64,000 nucleotides of DNA, taken from positions 55,089-119,088 of the forward strand of contig NZ_JAOALK010000018.1 in NCBI RefSeq assembly GCF_025154055.1. Reading direction: 5' to 3'. This stretch comes from Aquibacillus koreensis. Lineage in GTDB: Bacteria; Bacillota; Bacilli; Bacillales; Amphibacillaceae. Positions 55,428 through 63,786 of this stretch are shown one piece after another; position 1 is the stretch's first letter, and each line of letters begins with the position of its first letter. A program made the translations under genes and the position numbers. The notes below the pieces were generated by a model that was not told the origin of the DNA, searched no databases, and saw only the letters and a program-made list of their open reading frames with translations.

Positions 55428-55439
55428 CAGGATGAGAAG

Positions 55440-55474
55440 GGTTATTTCCTATTGGAGATAACCTTTCTTTATTC
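55440..55474 (+). terminator. Terminator of the c-di-GMP riboswitch platform
   Basis: GGTTATTTCC pairs with GGAGATAACC, then TTTCTTTATT. It lies between the aptamer and the GGDEF-EAL start and is the expected attenuator. Confidence 0.85.
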
Positions 55475-55538
55475 CTGTTAATTGTGAAAAAAGGGTACTA
55501 CAACGTAATCTATTCCATAAAAATTGTGAGGGATTACT

Positions 55539-57794
55539 ATGTTAATAAAAAAAACTATTTTCTTATTTCTACTTGTTACTTCTATTATATATATAGGCTG
55601 GATTGGTATATTTAATGACCAACTCCTAATGCGAGGATTGCTTGCTTCTGTATTACCAATTATCGTTGGTTCATTAAGTTTTGTTTGGCTATACAAAGCT
55701 TTTCGTCATACATTAAATAAGCAACGCTACTTTTGGCTTATGCTTAGTATCGGTGTTCTATTTTTTATCGTCTCTAACGCCACTTGGGTACACACACAGA
55801 TTACCGAGGGTGCTGATGCATATACAAAACTATCGTTTTTATTTTGGTTGTTAGCATACTTTTTTTATTTAATTGCTATGTTCTATAAAACGACAGTAAT
55901 TCAAACATCCATCGCAAATGGTTCATATGTATTTACATTCTTTGTTTTTATGGCGTTTGGTACGTCGATTACACTACATTACTTTTCTAAGACAGTTCTT
56001 GTTGCAACAGATTACTCATTCCCAGTTACTGCAATTACTTTAGCTTATCCTTTGATTAGCTTAGGGATCATGTATGTAATGTCATGTTTGTTGTACTTAT
56101 CTAGGTATAGTCGCGAGAAAAAAGTGATCGGTATGATCTTTTTAGCTTTTTTGTTTCAAGTGACGGCTGATTTTTATTACTTGTTCCAAATCCTTCATGA
56201 TACGTATCAACCTGGAAGCTTAGTCGATTATATATGGTTAGTATCTTTGTTTGTACTTGGTTTAACTGGAAAGGTGTCGGCACAACTAGATAATAAAAAG
56301 ATAGAACGAGAGTATGTAAAGAAAGAAAAACAGACATACTTCCCTTATATTGCAGTGCTAATTCAAATTATCCTAGTTGTACAAGAATATTTGTGGCAGT
56401 TAAATGCACTAAGTGCCGGATTGATTATAACTTTTTTAATGATACTAGGACGACAGTTGTATATCTTGCAAAAGAATAAAAAATTGGTGTACCAATACCG
56501 ACACTTAGCTTACCATGATACACTTACCGGCATGAAAAACAGAACCAGTTTTATAAACGAACTTAATGATGTCATGGATCATGCAAAAGAAACAAACCGG
56601 CCAGTTGCCTTGCTTTTAATGGACTTGGATCGATTTAAAAATGTAAATGATACACTTGGTCACTATGTTGGTGATCGTATTCTGCAAGCAGCTTCTGAAA
56701 GGCTAAATAAATATTTACCGAATGACTATCTGATGAAATATAGGATAGGGGGAGACGAATTTGTTATTGTTCTTCCAGATATAACACAAGATGAATGTGA
56801 AAAATCAGCTCAATCGATTTTAGATATATTTAGTAAACCGTTTATAATTGATCATCATGAAATTACTATTACTCCAAGTATCGGAATTAGTATGTATCCT
56901 TATAATGGAAAGAACAGTGAGATTTTACTTAAATATGCAGATGCTGCTATGTATCTAGCTAAAGAAAAAGGTAAAAATAGATACCAATTTTTTAATACTG
57001 AATTAAACGATGTAGTGAACCGAAGGATGACATTAGAGGTTGAATTAAGAAAAGCGATGGAGCTTCAACAAGTATCTCTCCACTATCAACCAAAGTTTTC
57101 ACTTAAGGAAAACAGATTGGTTGGAATGGAAGCACTATTAAGATGGGATCATCCTGTTCTTGGTTCTGTTTCACCTGCCGAATTTATTCCAATTGCTGAA
57201 GAAACAGGGCAAATTAATGCAATAGGTGAGTGGGTAATAAAAACAGCATGTAAACAAAATAAAATTTGGTATGATCAAGGGCATAGGCTTTGTGTTTCTG
57301 TTAATGTATCGGCAAGGCAATTAGAGCAATTTGACTTTGTTCGAATGGTGAAAAGTGCCCTACTTGAGACGGGACTTTCTCCTGCTTATTTGGAATTGGA
57401 AATTACAGAGAGTATTATGCAGAATACAACCGAGTCAACCGAAGTGCTACAGAGTATAAAGGAGTATGGTGTGAAGACATCCTTGGATGACTTTGGCACG
57501 GGCTATTCTTCTTTATATATATTGAAGGAATTACCAATTGACGCGATTAAAATTGATAAATCATTTATTGATAATATGGAAGATGCTACGAATTTATCTA
57601 TTATAAAAACAATCATTGATATAGGTTTAAACTTAAATCTACAAGTTGTAGCAGAGGGGATTGAACATGCATACCAAATTGAATACTTGAGAGGTTTTAA
57701 TTGTGGGTACGGTCAAGGTTACTTTTTCTCGGAACCAGTTCCAGCTGATAAATTTGAAGAAAAGCTAAAATTGGATCTATTATTGAAGCAGTAA
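55539..57794 (+). CDS. GGDEF-EAL c-di-GMP enzyme with membrane sensor
   Basis: 751 residues from ATG 55539, behind GTGAGGG. The first about 310 residues have seven to eight membrane helices. The GGDEF domain (about 325-480) has AYHDTLTGMKNR and RIGGDEFVIVLPD with an intact active site, and no RxxD inhibitory site is apparent. The EAL domain (about 495-745) has GMEALLRWDHP, LEITESIM, DDFGTGYSSLY and DKSFI with its metal residues. Both diguanylate cyclase and phosphodiesterase activity seem possible. It is controlled by the upstream c-di-GMP riboswitch, which suggests feedback. Confidence 0.94.
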   Translation: MLIKKTIFLFLLVTSIIYIGWIGIFNDQLLMRGLLASVLPIIVGSLSFVWLYKAFRHTLNKQRYFWLMLSIGVLFFIVSNATWVHTQITEGADAYTKLSFLFWLLAYFFYLIAMFYKTTVIQTSIANGSYVFTFFVFMAFGTSITLHYFSKTVLVATDYSFPVTAITLAYPLISLGIMYVMSCLLYLSRYSREKKVIGMIFLAFLFQVTADFYYLFQILHDTYQPGSLVDYIWLVSLFVLGLTGKVSAQLDNKKIEREYVKKEKQTYFPYIAVLIQIILVVQEYLWQLNALSAGLIITFLMILGRQLYILQKNKKLVYQYRHLAYHDTLTGMKNRTSFINELNDVMDHAKETNRPVALLLMDLDRFKNVNDTLGHYVGDRILQAASERLNKYLPNDYLMKYRIGGDEFVIVLPDITQDECEKSAQSILDIFSKPFIIDHHEITITPSIGISMYPYNGKNSEILLKYADAAMYLAKEKGKNRYQFFNTELNDVVNRRMTLEVELRKAMELQQVSLHYQPKFSLKENRLVGMEALLRWDHPVLGSVSPAEFIPIAEETGQINAIGEWVIKTACKQNKIWYDQGHRLCVSVNVSARQLEQFDFVRMVKSALLETGLSPAYLELEITESIMQNTTESTEVLQSIKEYGVKTSLDDFGTGYSSLYILKELPIDAIKIDKSFIDNMEDATNLSIIKTIIDIGLNLNLQVVAEGIEHAYQIEYLRGFNCGYGQGYFFSEPVPADKFEEKLKLDLLLKQ

Positions 57795-57868
57795 ATTCTA
57801 CAGTGTCTAATGATGCTTTAGAATTTTTTAAGAGGATTAGAATTCATTCTCTGTTCCCAATTGCTGAG

Positions 57869-58003
57869 CTAGCGACAGCCAATTTCCGCTTCATAAAGAT
57901 ATGGTATTTCCCTATACTGAGTAACCTCAGTTAGAGCGATGCATTTATTGTCACCAACAAAGTCGAGGATTCCTAAATAAAGTGTGAAAAGAGAGAATAG
58001 TGA
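57869..58003 (-). pseudogene. Unidentified coding remnant on the minus strand
   Basis: A 44-codon open stretch follows directly on a TAA and ends at TAG 57871-57869. It includes GILDFVGDNKCIALTEVTQY and REIPYLYEAEIGCR, a composition that looks like real protein sequence. No start codon exists. I do not recognise the family. The surrounding 57795-58399 shows only this, a terminator and a promoter region. Confidence 0.4.
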
Positions 58004-58143
58004 TTACCGTACAGTTATTGTGGATAAAACCCACTGACGTTAATTATTACAATTTGCTGCCTTTTCAATTATAATTGGAATGCTCCTAAGCGATATGAAC
58101 TTGAATCTGTTGATTTCTACAAGAATAATAGGTCTTTATAATG

Positions 58144-58190
58144 AAAGAGGATGCTCCTAAAAAGGGGGCATCCTCTTTACTAGTTTTTTC
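58144..58190. terminator. Terminator in the gap after the GGDEF-EAL gene
   Basis: AAAGAGGATGC pairs with GCATCCTCTTT over 11 bp and is followed by ACTAGTTTTTT. It ends some 350 bases after the GGDEF-EAL stop. Confidence 0.8.
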
Positions 58191-58257
58191 ACTCTAATGA
58201 ATAAAATGACACTAGGACGGGTTTCCATATAAATTTAACAGCTTAATGATTTGATAG

Positions 58258-58266
58258 CATATTTTA
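58258..58266 (+). promoter_or_regulatory. Possible sigma-K or sigma-E -10 element before the coat genes
   Basis: CATATTTTA fits the CATANNNTA element of sporulation sigma factors, with an AC about 18 bases upstream. It lies 134 bases before the coat operon, so distance is long. The assignment rests mainly on the product type downstream. Confidence 0.3.
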
Positions 58267-58399
58267 TTGACTTTCTATTACATGTTAATCAATTATGTAC
58301 CTAATTCACAATTTGTCGCAGTATCTGCCCTACCTCATTTTTCAATTAACTATATATATAGTAGTGTACAGCAACATTGGATAGAAAGGAGGGACTTTC

Positions 58400-58690
58400 T
58401 TGGCAGACAAAGAAAACAACAATAATCTAAATGAAATATCTAACAGTCTTATCAACATGCATGTTTCCGATTTATTAAATCGCTACAACATTTCAAAAGA
58501 GAGCAAAAAGCTTAGAGAATTATCAAGTGATGAGAAATCAAAACTAAAAGAATCAGTTGGCAATTTAAAACAACAGGTAGAGGCTTTTTTGGAAGATCAA
58601 CAAAATAAGAATAATAATTTTTCCAATGAATCTACGCAAGCTTTAACAAATCAGCTTCAAAATCTAAAAAGAAGGTCAAATAACAAATAA
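58400..58690 (+). CDS. Spore-coat-associated small protein (first gene of the cotX-like pair)
   Basis: 96 residues from TTG 58400, directly behind AAGGAGGG. It is rich in Asn, Lys, Glu and Ser (ADKENNNNLNEISNSLINMH, NNNFSNESTQALTNQLQNL) and has no signal peptide or membrane segment. The next gene, encoding a CotX-family protein, follows 19 bases on, so the pair likely forms an operon. Small hydrophilic coat proteins of this composition are common in coat clusters, but I do not recognise the family. Confidence 0.65.
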   Translation: MADKENNNNLNEISNSLINMHVSDLLNRYNISKESKKLRELSSDEKSKLKESVGNLKQQVEAFLEDQQNKNNNFSNESTQALTNQLQNLKRRSNNK

Positions 58691-58709
58691 TTAAAAGGAG
58701 GAATTTCTA

Positions 58710-59114
58710 ATGGGGAAAAATTCATTTGCCCAAACAAATGCTAATTCAGTAAGTCAATATGCCGATCAAATTGGTGATATCGAACAAAGATCAAATGAAG
58801 CAATTTTTGTTCTGAATTCGAAAGAGGTGACAGTAGAATCTACTGACACACAAGTTGCTGTATCATTACAGGTTGCACTTCAAGTTGCGATTGCTATTGT
58901 CGTTCAAATATCGATTGCAGATGATGCGCGTGCTGAAAAAGTCACGGAAGAACTAATGGGTTATGCCCGAATTGATCAGTCTAACCGTCAATTAATAGTA
59001 ATTGATGGATGTGAAGGTGTAAACGTCTCAACAGTTGATACAGACGTAGCAGCGTCTATTCAAGTATTACTTCAAATTTTAGTAGCATTAGTTGGCCAAC
59101 TAGATATTCTTTAA
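58710..59114 (+). CDS. CotX/CotV-family spore coat protein
   Basis: 134 residues from ATG 58710 with AAGGAGG upstream. It contains two copies of the CotX-type repeat. The first is ESTDTQVAVSLQVALQVAIA and the second TVDTDVAASIQVLLQILVAL. Each is followed by a shared pattern ending in (I/L)DI(L), and LQVAIAIVVQISIADD is typical of the family. These proteins cross-link in the outer spore coat. The organism is thus a spore-former. Expression would be late in sporulation. Confidence 0.88.
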   Translation: MGKNSFAQTNANSVSQYADQIGDIEQRSNEAIFVLNSKEVTVESTDTQVAVSLQVALQVAIAIVVQISIADDARAEKVTEELMGYARIDQSNRQLIVIDGCEGVNVSTVDTDVAASIQVLLQILVALVGQLDIL

Positions 59115-59202
59115 TTCGAATGTTGAATTATCAACACCTTATATTTAAAGGTACCCTCATCAATAGTATATGGGTATGCAACTGGTTTGACACTATTATA
59201 AG

Positions 59203-59240
59203 GGAAAAAGCACACTTTTATTTAAAAGTGTGCTTTTTCC
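59203..59240. terminator. Bidirectional terminator between the coat operon and the osmolyte operon
   Basis: GGAAAAAGCACACTTTT pairs with AAAAGTGTGCTTTTTCC over 17 bp with a 4-base loop. T-runs lie in both directions between convergent operons. Confidence 0.9.
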
Positions 59241-59292
59241 TGATTAATTATTGGTTGGTTATCAATATGTGAAGCAATTAGTTTGTATAATT

Positions 59293-60183
59293 TTATCCAT
59301 TTATTAATCCTTTTCCTTCAAGAAACTCTCTTGCAACGGCTTCACTTTCTTCGTTATCAAGGTCAACCTTTGCATTTAATGCTTGCATCTCTTGTTCCGT
59401 AATTTGTCCAGCTAACCCGTTGAGTGCTTCTTCAAGTCCAGAGTAGTTATCGAGTACTTCTTGTCTAATAACAATTGCCGCATCATACTTAGGGAAGAAG
59501 CCTAAGTCATCTGCAGTAGTTTGTATGTTTTCGCGTTGAATTCTACCGTCAGTTGTGAAAGCCGGAATAACGTCCACATCACCTTGTAGTAACGCTTTAT
59601 ACATCACGTTTGGGTCGAAACTTTCTGTTGTAGCAAAGTTAAAGTCATAAGCTTCTGCAAATGCATCATACCCGTCACCTTGTCTTTCGTAGAAAGCATG
59701 AGGAGCACCGAATGATAGGTCTTCAGAGATTGCTGCTACATCAGAATATGTGTCTGCATTAAAAGTAGCATCTTCAAGATAGGCTAGTGTGTAGTTGTTT
59801 TCGAATCCTAAAGGCTCAAGCCATGTTGCATCATATGTTTCTTCATACCCTTGTCTTACTCTATTTAGGATACTCTCACTTGATTCTCCTTCTTCAGCTT
59901 GTTCATTTAAAACGGCTTCTAACCCTGTACCAGTATATTCTATATACATATCAATTTCGCCTTTTTCAAGTGCAGGTGTTAGAATGGCAACTTCACCTAG
60001 ACCATCCTGTAAATCTACCGTATAATCCGTGTTCTCTTCAATATAGATGGCAAGAATTTGTGATAAAATATACTGCTCTGTCCAGTTTTTTCCTGAGACG
60101 ACGATTGGTTCATTTTCACTCCCGTTTCCAGAGCAGGCGGAAAGTATTAGTGTTAATCCAATTAGTATCATTAATTTCTTCAT
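59293..60183 (-). CDS. opuCC: Osmoprotectant-binding lipoprotein (OpuCC-like)
   Basis: 296 residues with the lipobox LILSAC (anchor Cys17). The mature protein is an OpuAC-type binding domain with VVSGKNWTEQYILSQILAIY, GEIDMYIEYTGTG, YKALLQGDVDVIPAFTTDGR and DDLGFFPKYDAAIVIRQEVL. It should capture betaine-, choline- or carnitine-type osmolytes outside the membrane. It is the third gene of the operon, 18 bases after the permease gene, with AGGAG upstream of ATG 60183. Confidence 0.9.
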   Translation of the reverse strand: MKKLMILIGLTLILSACSGNGSENEPIVVSGKNWTEQYILSQILAIYIEENTDYTVDLQDGLGEVAILTPALEKGEIDMYIEYTGTGLEAVLNEQAEEGESSESILNRVRQGYEETYDATWLEPLGFENNYTLAYLEDATFNADTYSDVAAISEDLSFGAPHAFYERQGDGYDAFAEAYDFNFATTESFDPNVMYKALLQGDVDVIPAFTTDGRIQRENIQTTADDLGFFPKYDAAIVIRQEVLDNYSGLEEALNGLAGQITEQEMQALNAKVDLDNEESEAVAREFLEGKGLING

Positions 60184-60201
60184 GATTGTTTCTCCTTCAT
60201 C

Positions 60202-60849
60202 CTAATATTTAATTCCTTTTGGTGTTACTTTTTTCTCAACAAACTTTAGTAAGGAATCGAAAAGCAAGGCCAATAATGCCACGGGAATCGCCCCTGCTAA
60301 GACAAGGCTATTGTTCCAAGACTGTAACCCTCTCCAAATTACATCTCCTAGCCCACCTGCACCAACAAAAGTGGCAAGGGTTGCCACACCGACTGTTAAT
60401 ACGGTTGCAGTCCTTACGCCAGCCATCATAAATGGCAAGGATAATGGTAATTGTATTTTCCAAAGAATTTGGCGCTGGGTCATACCCATTCCTTCACCAG
60501 CCTCAATAATTCCTTCATCCACTCCAGTTATACCGGTGTATGTATTTCGAAGAATTGGGAGTAATGCATAAATGATTAATGCAACAAGTGCTGTAATTGA
60601 TCCAATTCCTAAAACGGGAACAAGAAATCCGAATAACGCCAGGCTAGGAATGGTTTGTAAGACAGCTGTAATACCGATATAAAACTCAGCAACTTTGCGA
60701 TTTCTAGAAATATAAATACCAAGTGGCAATGATATACCCACAGCAATTAATATTGCAATAAATGAAAGGTAGAGATGTTGAATTGTCCGCTCTATTAATA
60801 AATCTTGCCGCGAAACGACGGTATCCATGAATACTTGTAAATGCTCCAT
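60202..60849 (-). CDS. opuCB: Osmoprotectant ABC transporter permease (OpuCB-like)
   Basis: 215 residues with six membrane segments of the BPD_transp_1 family. The loop EAGEGMGMTQRQILWKIQLP is the EAA motif that contacts the ATPase, and GVATLATFVGAGGLGDVIWR is typical for Opu permeases. It starts at ATG 60849, directly after the TAA of the ATPase gene with no gap. Only one permease gene is present, where OpuC operons usually have a second (OpuCD), so this may work as a homodimer. Confidence 0.9.
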   Translation of the reverse strand: MEHLQVFMDTVVSRQDLLIERTIQHLYLSFIAILIAVGISLPLGIYISRNRKVAEFYIGITAVLQTIPSLALFGFLVPVLGIGSITALVALIIYALLPILRNTYTGITGVDEGIIEAGEGMGMTQRQILWKIQLPLSLPFMMAGVRTATVLTVGVATLATFVGAGGLGDVIWRGLQSWNNSLVLAGAIPVALLALLFDSLLKFVEKKVTPKGIKY

Positions 60850-61827
60850 TTATATTACCTCCATATCAATACCAGCAAGTTCTTTCAATAATTGGTCCTT
60901 GGCAATCCACCCGGTTGCTTCCCCATCTGCTGCCATCAAAATAATTTTATTCGCTTTAGATGTAAGCATCATTTTAGCAACTTCTTGGAGGGGAGAACTA
61001 TCTGGTAATCTTGGAGTGCTTTCCTGTAACACTTCAGCAGTTAAAGGAAGCATTACTGATGACGCTTGTCGTTTACTTGTCGTTTCTATTGCTTGTTTCA
61101 CACGGTCTTCCCCTATAAAAGACCGAACAAATGCATTGGAAGGTTGGTGAATCAAGGTGTCTGGGGTTGCAATTTGCTGTACACAACCATCTTTCATTAC
61201 AATCACTTCATCTGAGATTTTAAGTGCCTCATCCATATCATGCGTAACAAATACAATTGTTTTTTGTATATTCTTTTGGAGTAGCTTTAACTCATCTTGC
61301 AATTGTTCTCTGCTAATTGGATCAAGCGCGCTAAATGGTTCGTCCATTAGAATGATAGGTGGTTTCCCGGCTAATGCTCGAATAACACCAATCCGTTGTT
61401 GCTGTCCTCCACTTAACTCTAAGGGATACCTCTTTTTATAGGTGCTTGGTTCTAGTCCAACTAAGTCAAGTAAATCGTCAACTTCCTTTTGATAGTCTTC
61501 TTTTTTCCATCCTTTTAGTTTGGGTACTAAAGCAACGTTTTCTTCTATAGTCATGTGTGGGAGTAATCCAATCCGCTGGATCACATAGCCGATATTGCGC
61601 CTTAGTTCTACGGGGTCTTGCTCGCTGATATCTGTTCCGTCTATTGTAATTGAACCAGATGATAGAGAGATTAATTTATTAATCATCTTCATCGTTGTTG
61701 TTTTCCCACACCCACTTGGACCGATAAGCGTAACTAATTTACCCTTTGCAACGCTAAATGAAACATCATCAACCGCAATTGTTCCGTCTTCAAACTGTTT
61801 GGTCACATGATCAAATGTAATCAACAT
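60850..61827 (-). CDS. opuCA: Osmoprotectant ABC transporter ATP-binding protein (OpuCA-like)
   Basis: 325 residues from ATG 61827, with GGAGGTGAGC overlapping the start region. Walker A is GPSGCGKTT, signature LSGGQQQRIG and Walker B ILMDEPFSALDP, with switch His in VTHDMDEAL. The C-terminal part has one CBS-like segment (SSPLQEVAKMMLTSKANKII). OpuCA proteins normally have two CBS domains in 380 residues, so this is shorter. It powers the osmolyte transporter together with the two following genes. Confidence 0.92.
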   Translation of the reverse strand: MLITFDHVTKQFEDGTIAVDDVSFSVAKGKLVTLIGPSGCGKTTTMKMINKLISLSSGSITIDGTDISEQDPVELRRNIGYVIQRIGLLPHMTIEENVALVPKLKGWKKEDYQKEVDDLLDLVGLEPSTYKKRYPLELSGGQQQRIGVIRALAGKPPIILMDEPFSALDPISREQLQDELKLLQKNIQKTIVFVTHDMDEALKISDEVIVMKDGCVQQIATPDTLIHQPSNAFVRSFIGEDRVKQAIETTSKRQASSVMLPLTAEVLQESTPRLPDSSPLQEVAKMMLTSKANKIILMAADGEATGWIAKDQLLKELAGIDMEVI

Positions 61828-62163
61828 GCTCACCTCCATGGTATGCTTTTAATTCATTCTATAAATAGCTCGAAACATAAGTCAAAGATAACGCTAGTTT
61901 TATAGTTGGTGAAAAATTATGAATCGATAAAAATTACAGAGGCAGAGTACTGAACTTTTTTTTCTTTGAAATCCTTTTGGGAGTTGTTGAAGCGGAGCGA
62001 ATTGCAACCATTTAGTAATTTGTTCTCTTAAGTCTAAAAGGAACAAATATATAGTACCCTATTTTTATTGCTTTTAAATTTTCGTGAATATGTATTGGAA
62101 ATGAGATTCGGTTATAAAATAACCTTAATTAAAGCATAAATGTTTTTAAAGGGAGATTTATAC

Positions 62164-63192
62164 ATGAAGATAGTAACAGAGAATGTAAAGCAGCAGATCA
62201 AAAAAGAGTTAAAAAACGTTGAGACGTCGTTATTAATTATTTCTCCATATTTACAAGGTGAAGTAATTGATCAACTATTATCCATAATAAGTGGTAAGGA
62301 CATTGAATTAAAACTAGTTATATCAACTCCTGGACTTGATGCTATAACAGGGGTAATGGATATGCAAGCTCTTATACAGTTAGAAGAATCGGGAGCCATA
62401 ATTAAGATGATGGAAAACTTAGAAACAAGCTTGTTCTTGATAGATGATCGTTATTTATATGTTGGTGTTCTAGATGAGCTAGTGGAGCAGAATAATAAAG
62501 GTTGTTTGTTTTTTGGGGAAGTGGATAAGGGAGAAATTGAGAAAATAAACCAGAAATATTGGGATAATGAAGAAATGGAGGACTTTAAGAATTATAAAGG
62601 TGTTGAAAAAGGCATTGAACAACTTAAAGAAAACAATGAACTCTTGTTTGATCAACTCGCCGATCTGGAAGATAAGATTAAATCGCTATCAAATACCTCT
62701 AAAGAAAACAAATCAGATTCATCTAGTGCAAGTGATAATACCAAAAGTGAGCAAAAGTTCATTTTTGATGATTTAAAAACAAAAGGTATAATTGAAACGT
62801 ATGAATATGTACCATTAGATAAATATGAAGATCTCTACAAAATAGACCATAAGCATATTGTTAAAGTTCTTTCTTCTGAAGGAGATAAGGAATCAAAGTC
62901 TTTTCAATTTCAACTAACAGAGGATGACGCAGGTTTATTTAAACAAAGAGAAGTCCAATCGGTAATTATCTTATTAGGTGAGAAAAATGAATTTATTAGT
63001 TTGCCTTCTATGTTTGTTACGAAGCATATGTTAAAGAGAACCTATAAAGGTGAAGGTGGTTGGGAATTCGAGTTGACACGTACTGAAAAGGAGTTATTCC
63101 TAACAGTTAATGCCAAACGTGTGAAAAAAGAAATTGATATTAAGCAATATAAAGAAGGGCTTAATTTTAGAATGAAAGGAAAGAAGGTATAA
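62164..63192 (+). CDS. PLD-like domain protein of unknown function
   Basis: 342 residues from ATG 62164, behind AAAGGGAGA. The N-terminal about 125 residues resemble a phospholipase-D-like half domain: LLIISPYLQGEVIDQLLSII, LKLVISTPGLDAI and TSLFLIDDRYLYVGV. The catalytic HxK is not present, since the place before LFLIDDRYLYVG reads LETS. A coiled-coil (about 155-180) and a Ser-rich linker (SDSSSASDNTKSEQ) lead to a C-terminal domain of about 130 residues that I do not recognise. It stands 590 bases before the rRNA operon. Confidence 0.6.
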   Translation: MKIVTENVKQQIKKELKNVETSLLIISPYLQGEVIDQLLSIISGKDIELKLVISTPGLDAITGVMDMQALIQLEESGAIIKMMENLETSLFLIDDRYLYVGVLDELVEQNNKGCLFFGEVDKGEIEKINQKYWDNEEMEDFKNYKGVEKGIEQLKENNELLFDQLADLEDKIKSLSNTSKENKSDSSSASDNTKSEQKFIFDDLKTKGIIETYEYVPLDKYEDLYKIDHKHIVKVLSSEGDKESKSFQFQLTEDDAGLFKQREVQSVIILLGEKNEFISLPSMFVTKHMLKRTYKGEGGWEFELTRTEKELFLTVNAKRVKKEIDIKQYKEGLNFRMKGKKV

Positions 63193-63580
63193 AACCGATG
63201 ATTAATAGCGGTTGAAAGTACTCAGGCGTATAGCGATGCTGAAAGGAGTGTTTAAATAAATAAGGGGGGATGAATAGACTTGGGATTAGAGATAACTGTA
63301 TGATCTTAATCTTAAGAAGTACCATATGAAAAGTAGTAAAGATAAGTGATTTTCAATAAATGCTAGATTTAATCAATTTAGTAATCGCCCACTAATGATT
63401 TCAATGGAATAATTTGGACTGTATGTAGCTATTGTGTTTGGGTAGTGACCGTGATATATTATAAATCCGCCTTCAAAAGCGGTTAGCAAGATTCGAAAAA
63501 AATACTTAACATTGAATCTTAAAATGTGATATATTATTTTAGTCGCTTTCGAGGTGATTGAATGATAAATAAAAAAGTTG
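63193..63580. other. Geneless stretch before the rRNA promoter
   Basis: About 390 AT-rich bases with no supported gene. A small hairpin CCGCCTTCAAAAGCGG is at 63467-63482. Confidence 0.5.
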
Positions 63581-63609
63581 TTGACATCAATTGTACAACC
63601 TGATAATAT
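63581..63609 (+). promoter_or_regulatory. rRNA operon promoter
   Basis: TTGACA (63581-63586) and TAATAT (63604-63609) are 17 bases apart. The transcript continues through TTGATCTTTGAAAACTGAAC (63640-63659), the boxA-type leader sequence seen before Bacillus 16S genes. Confidence 0.85.
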
Positions 63610-63786
63610 ATAGAGGTTGTCGAAAAAAACAACAACGCAAATTGATCTTTGAAAACTGAACAAAACAATCATTTATGTCAAGTAAGAAAAAAGCTAGTTT
63701 TTTGAATGAGTGAAGATTAATGATCTTCTACTAAGTTCGCCACGTCCTGTGGCAACGTAGAAGTCAGCACATCCGTGTGCAAGTAC

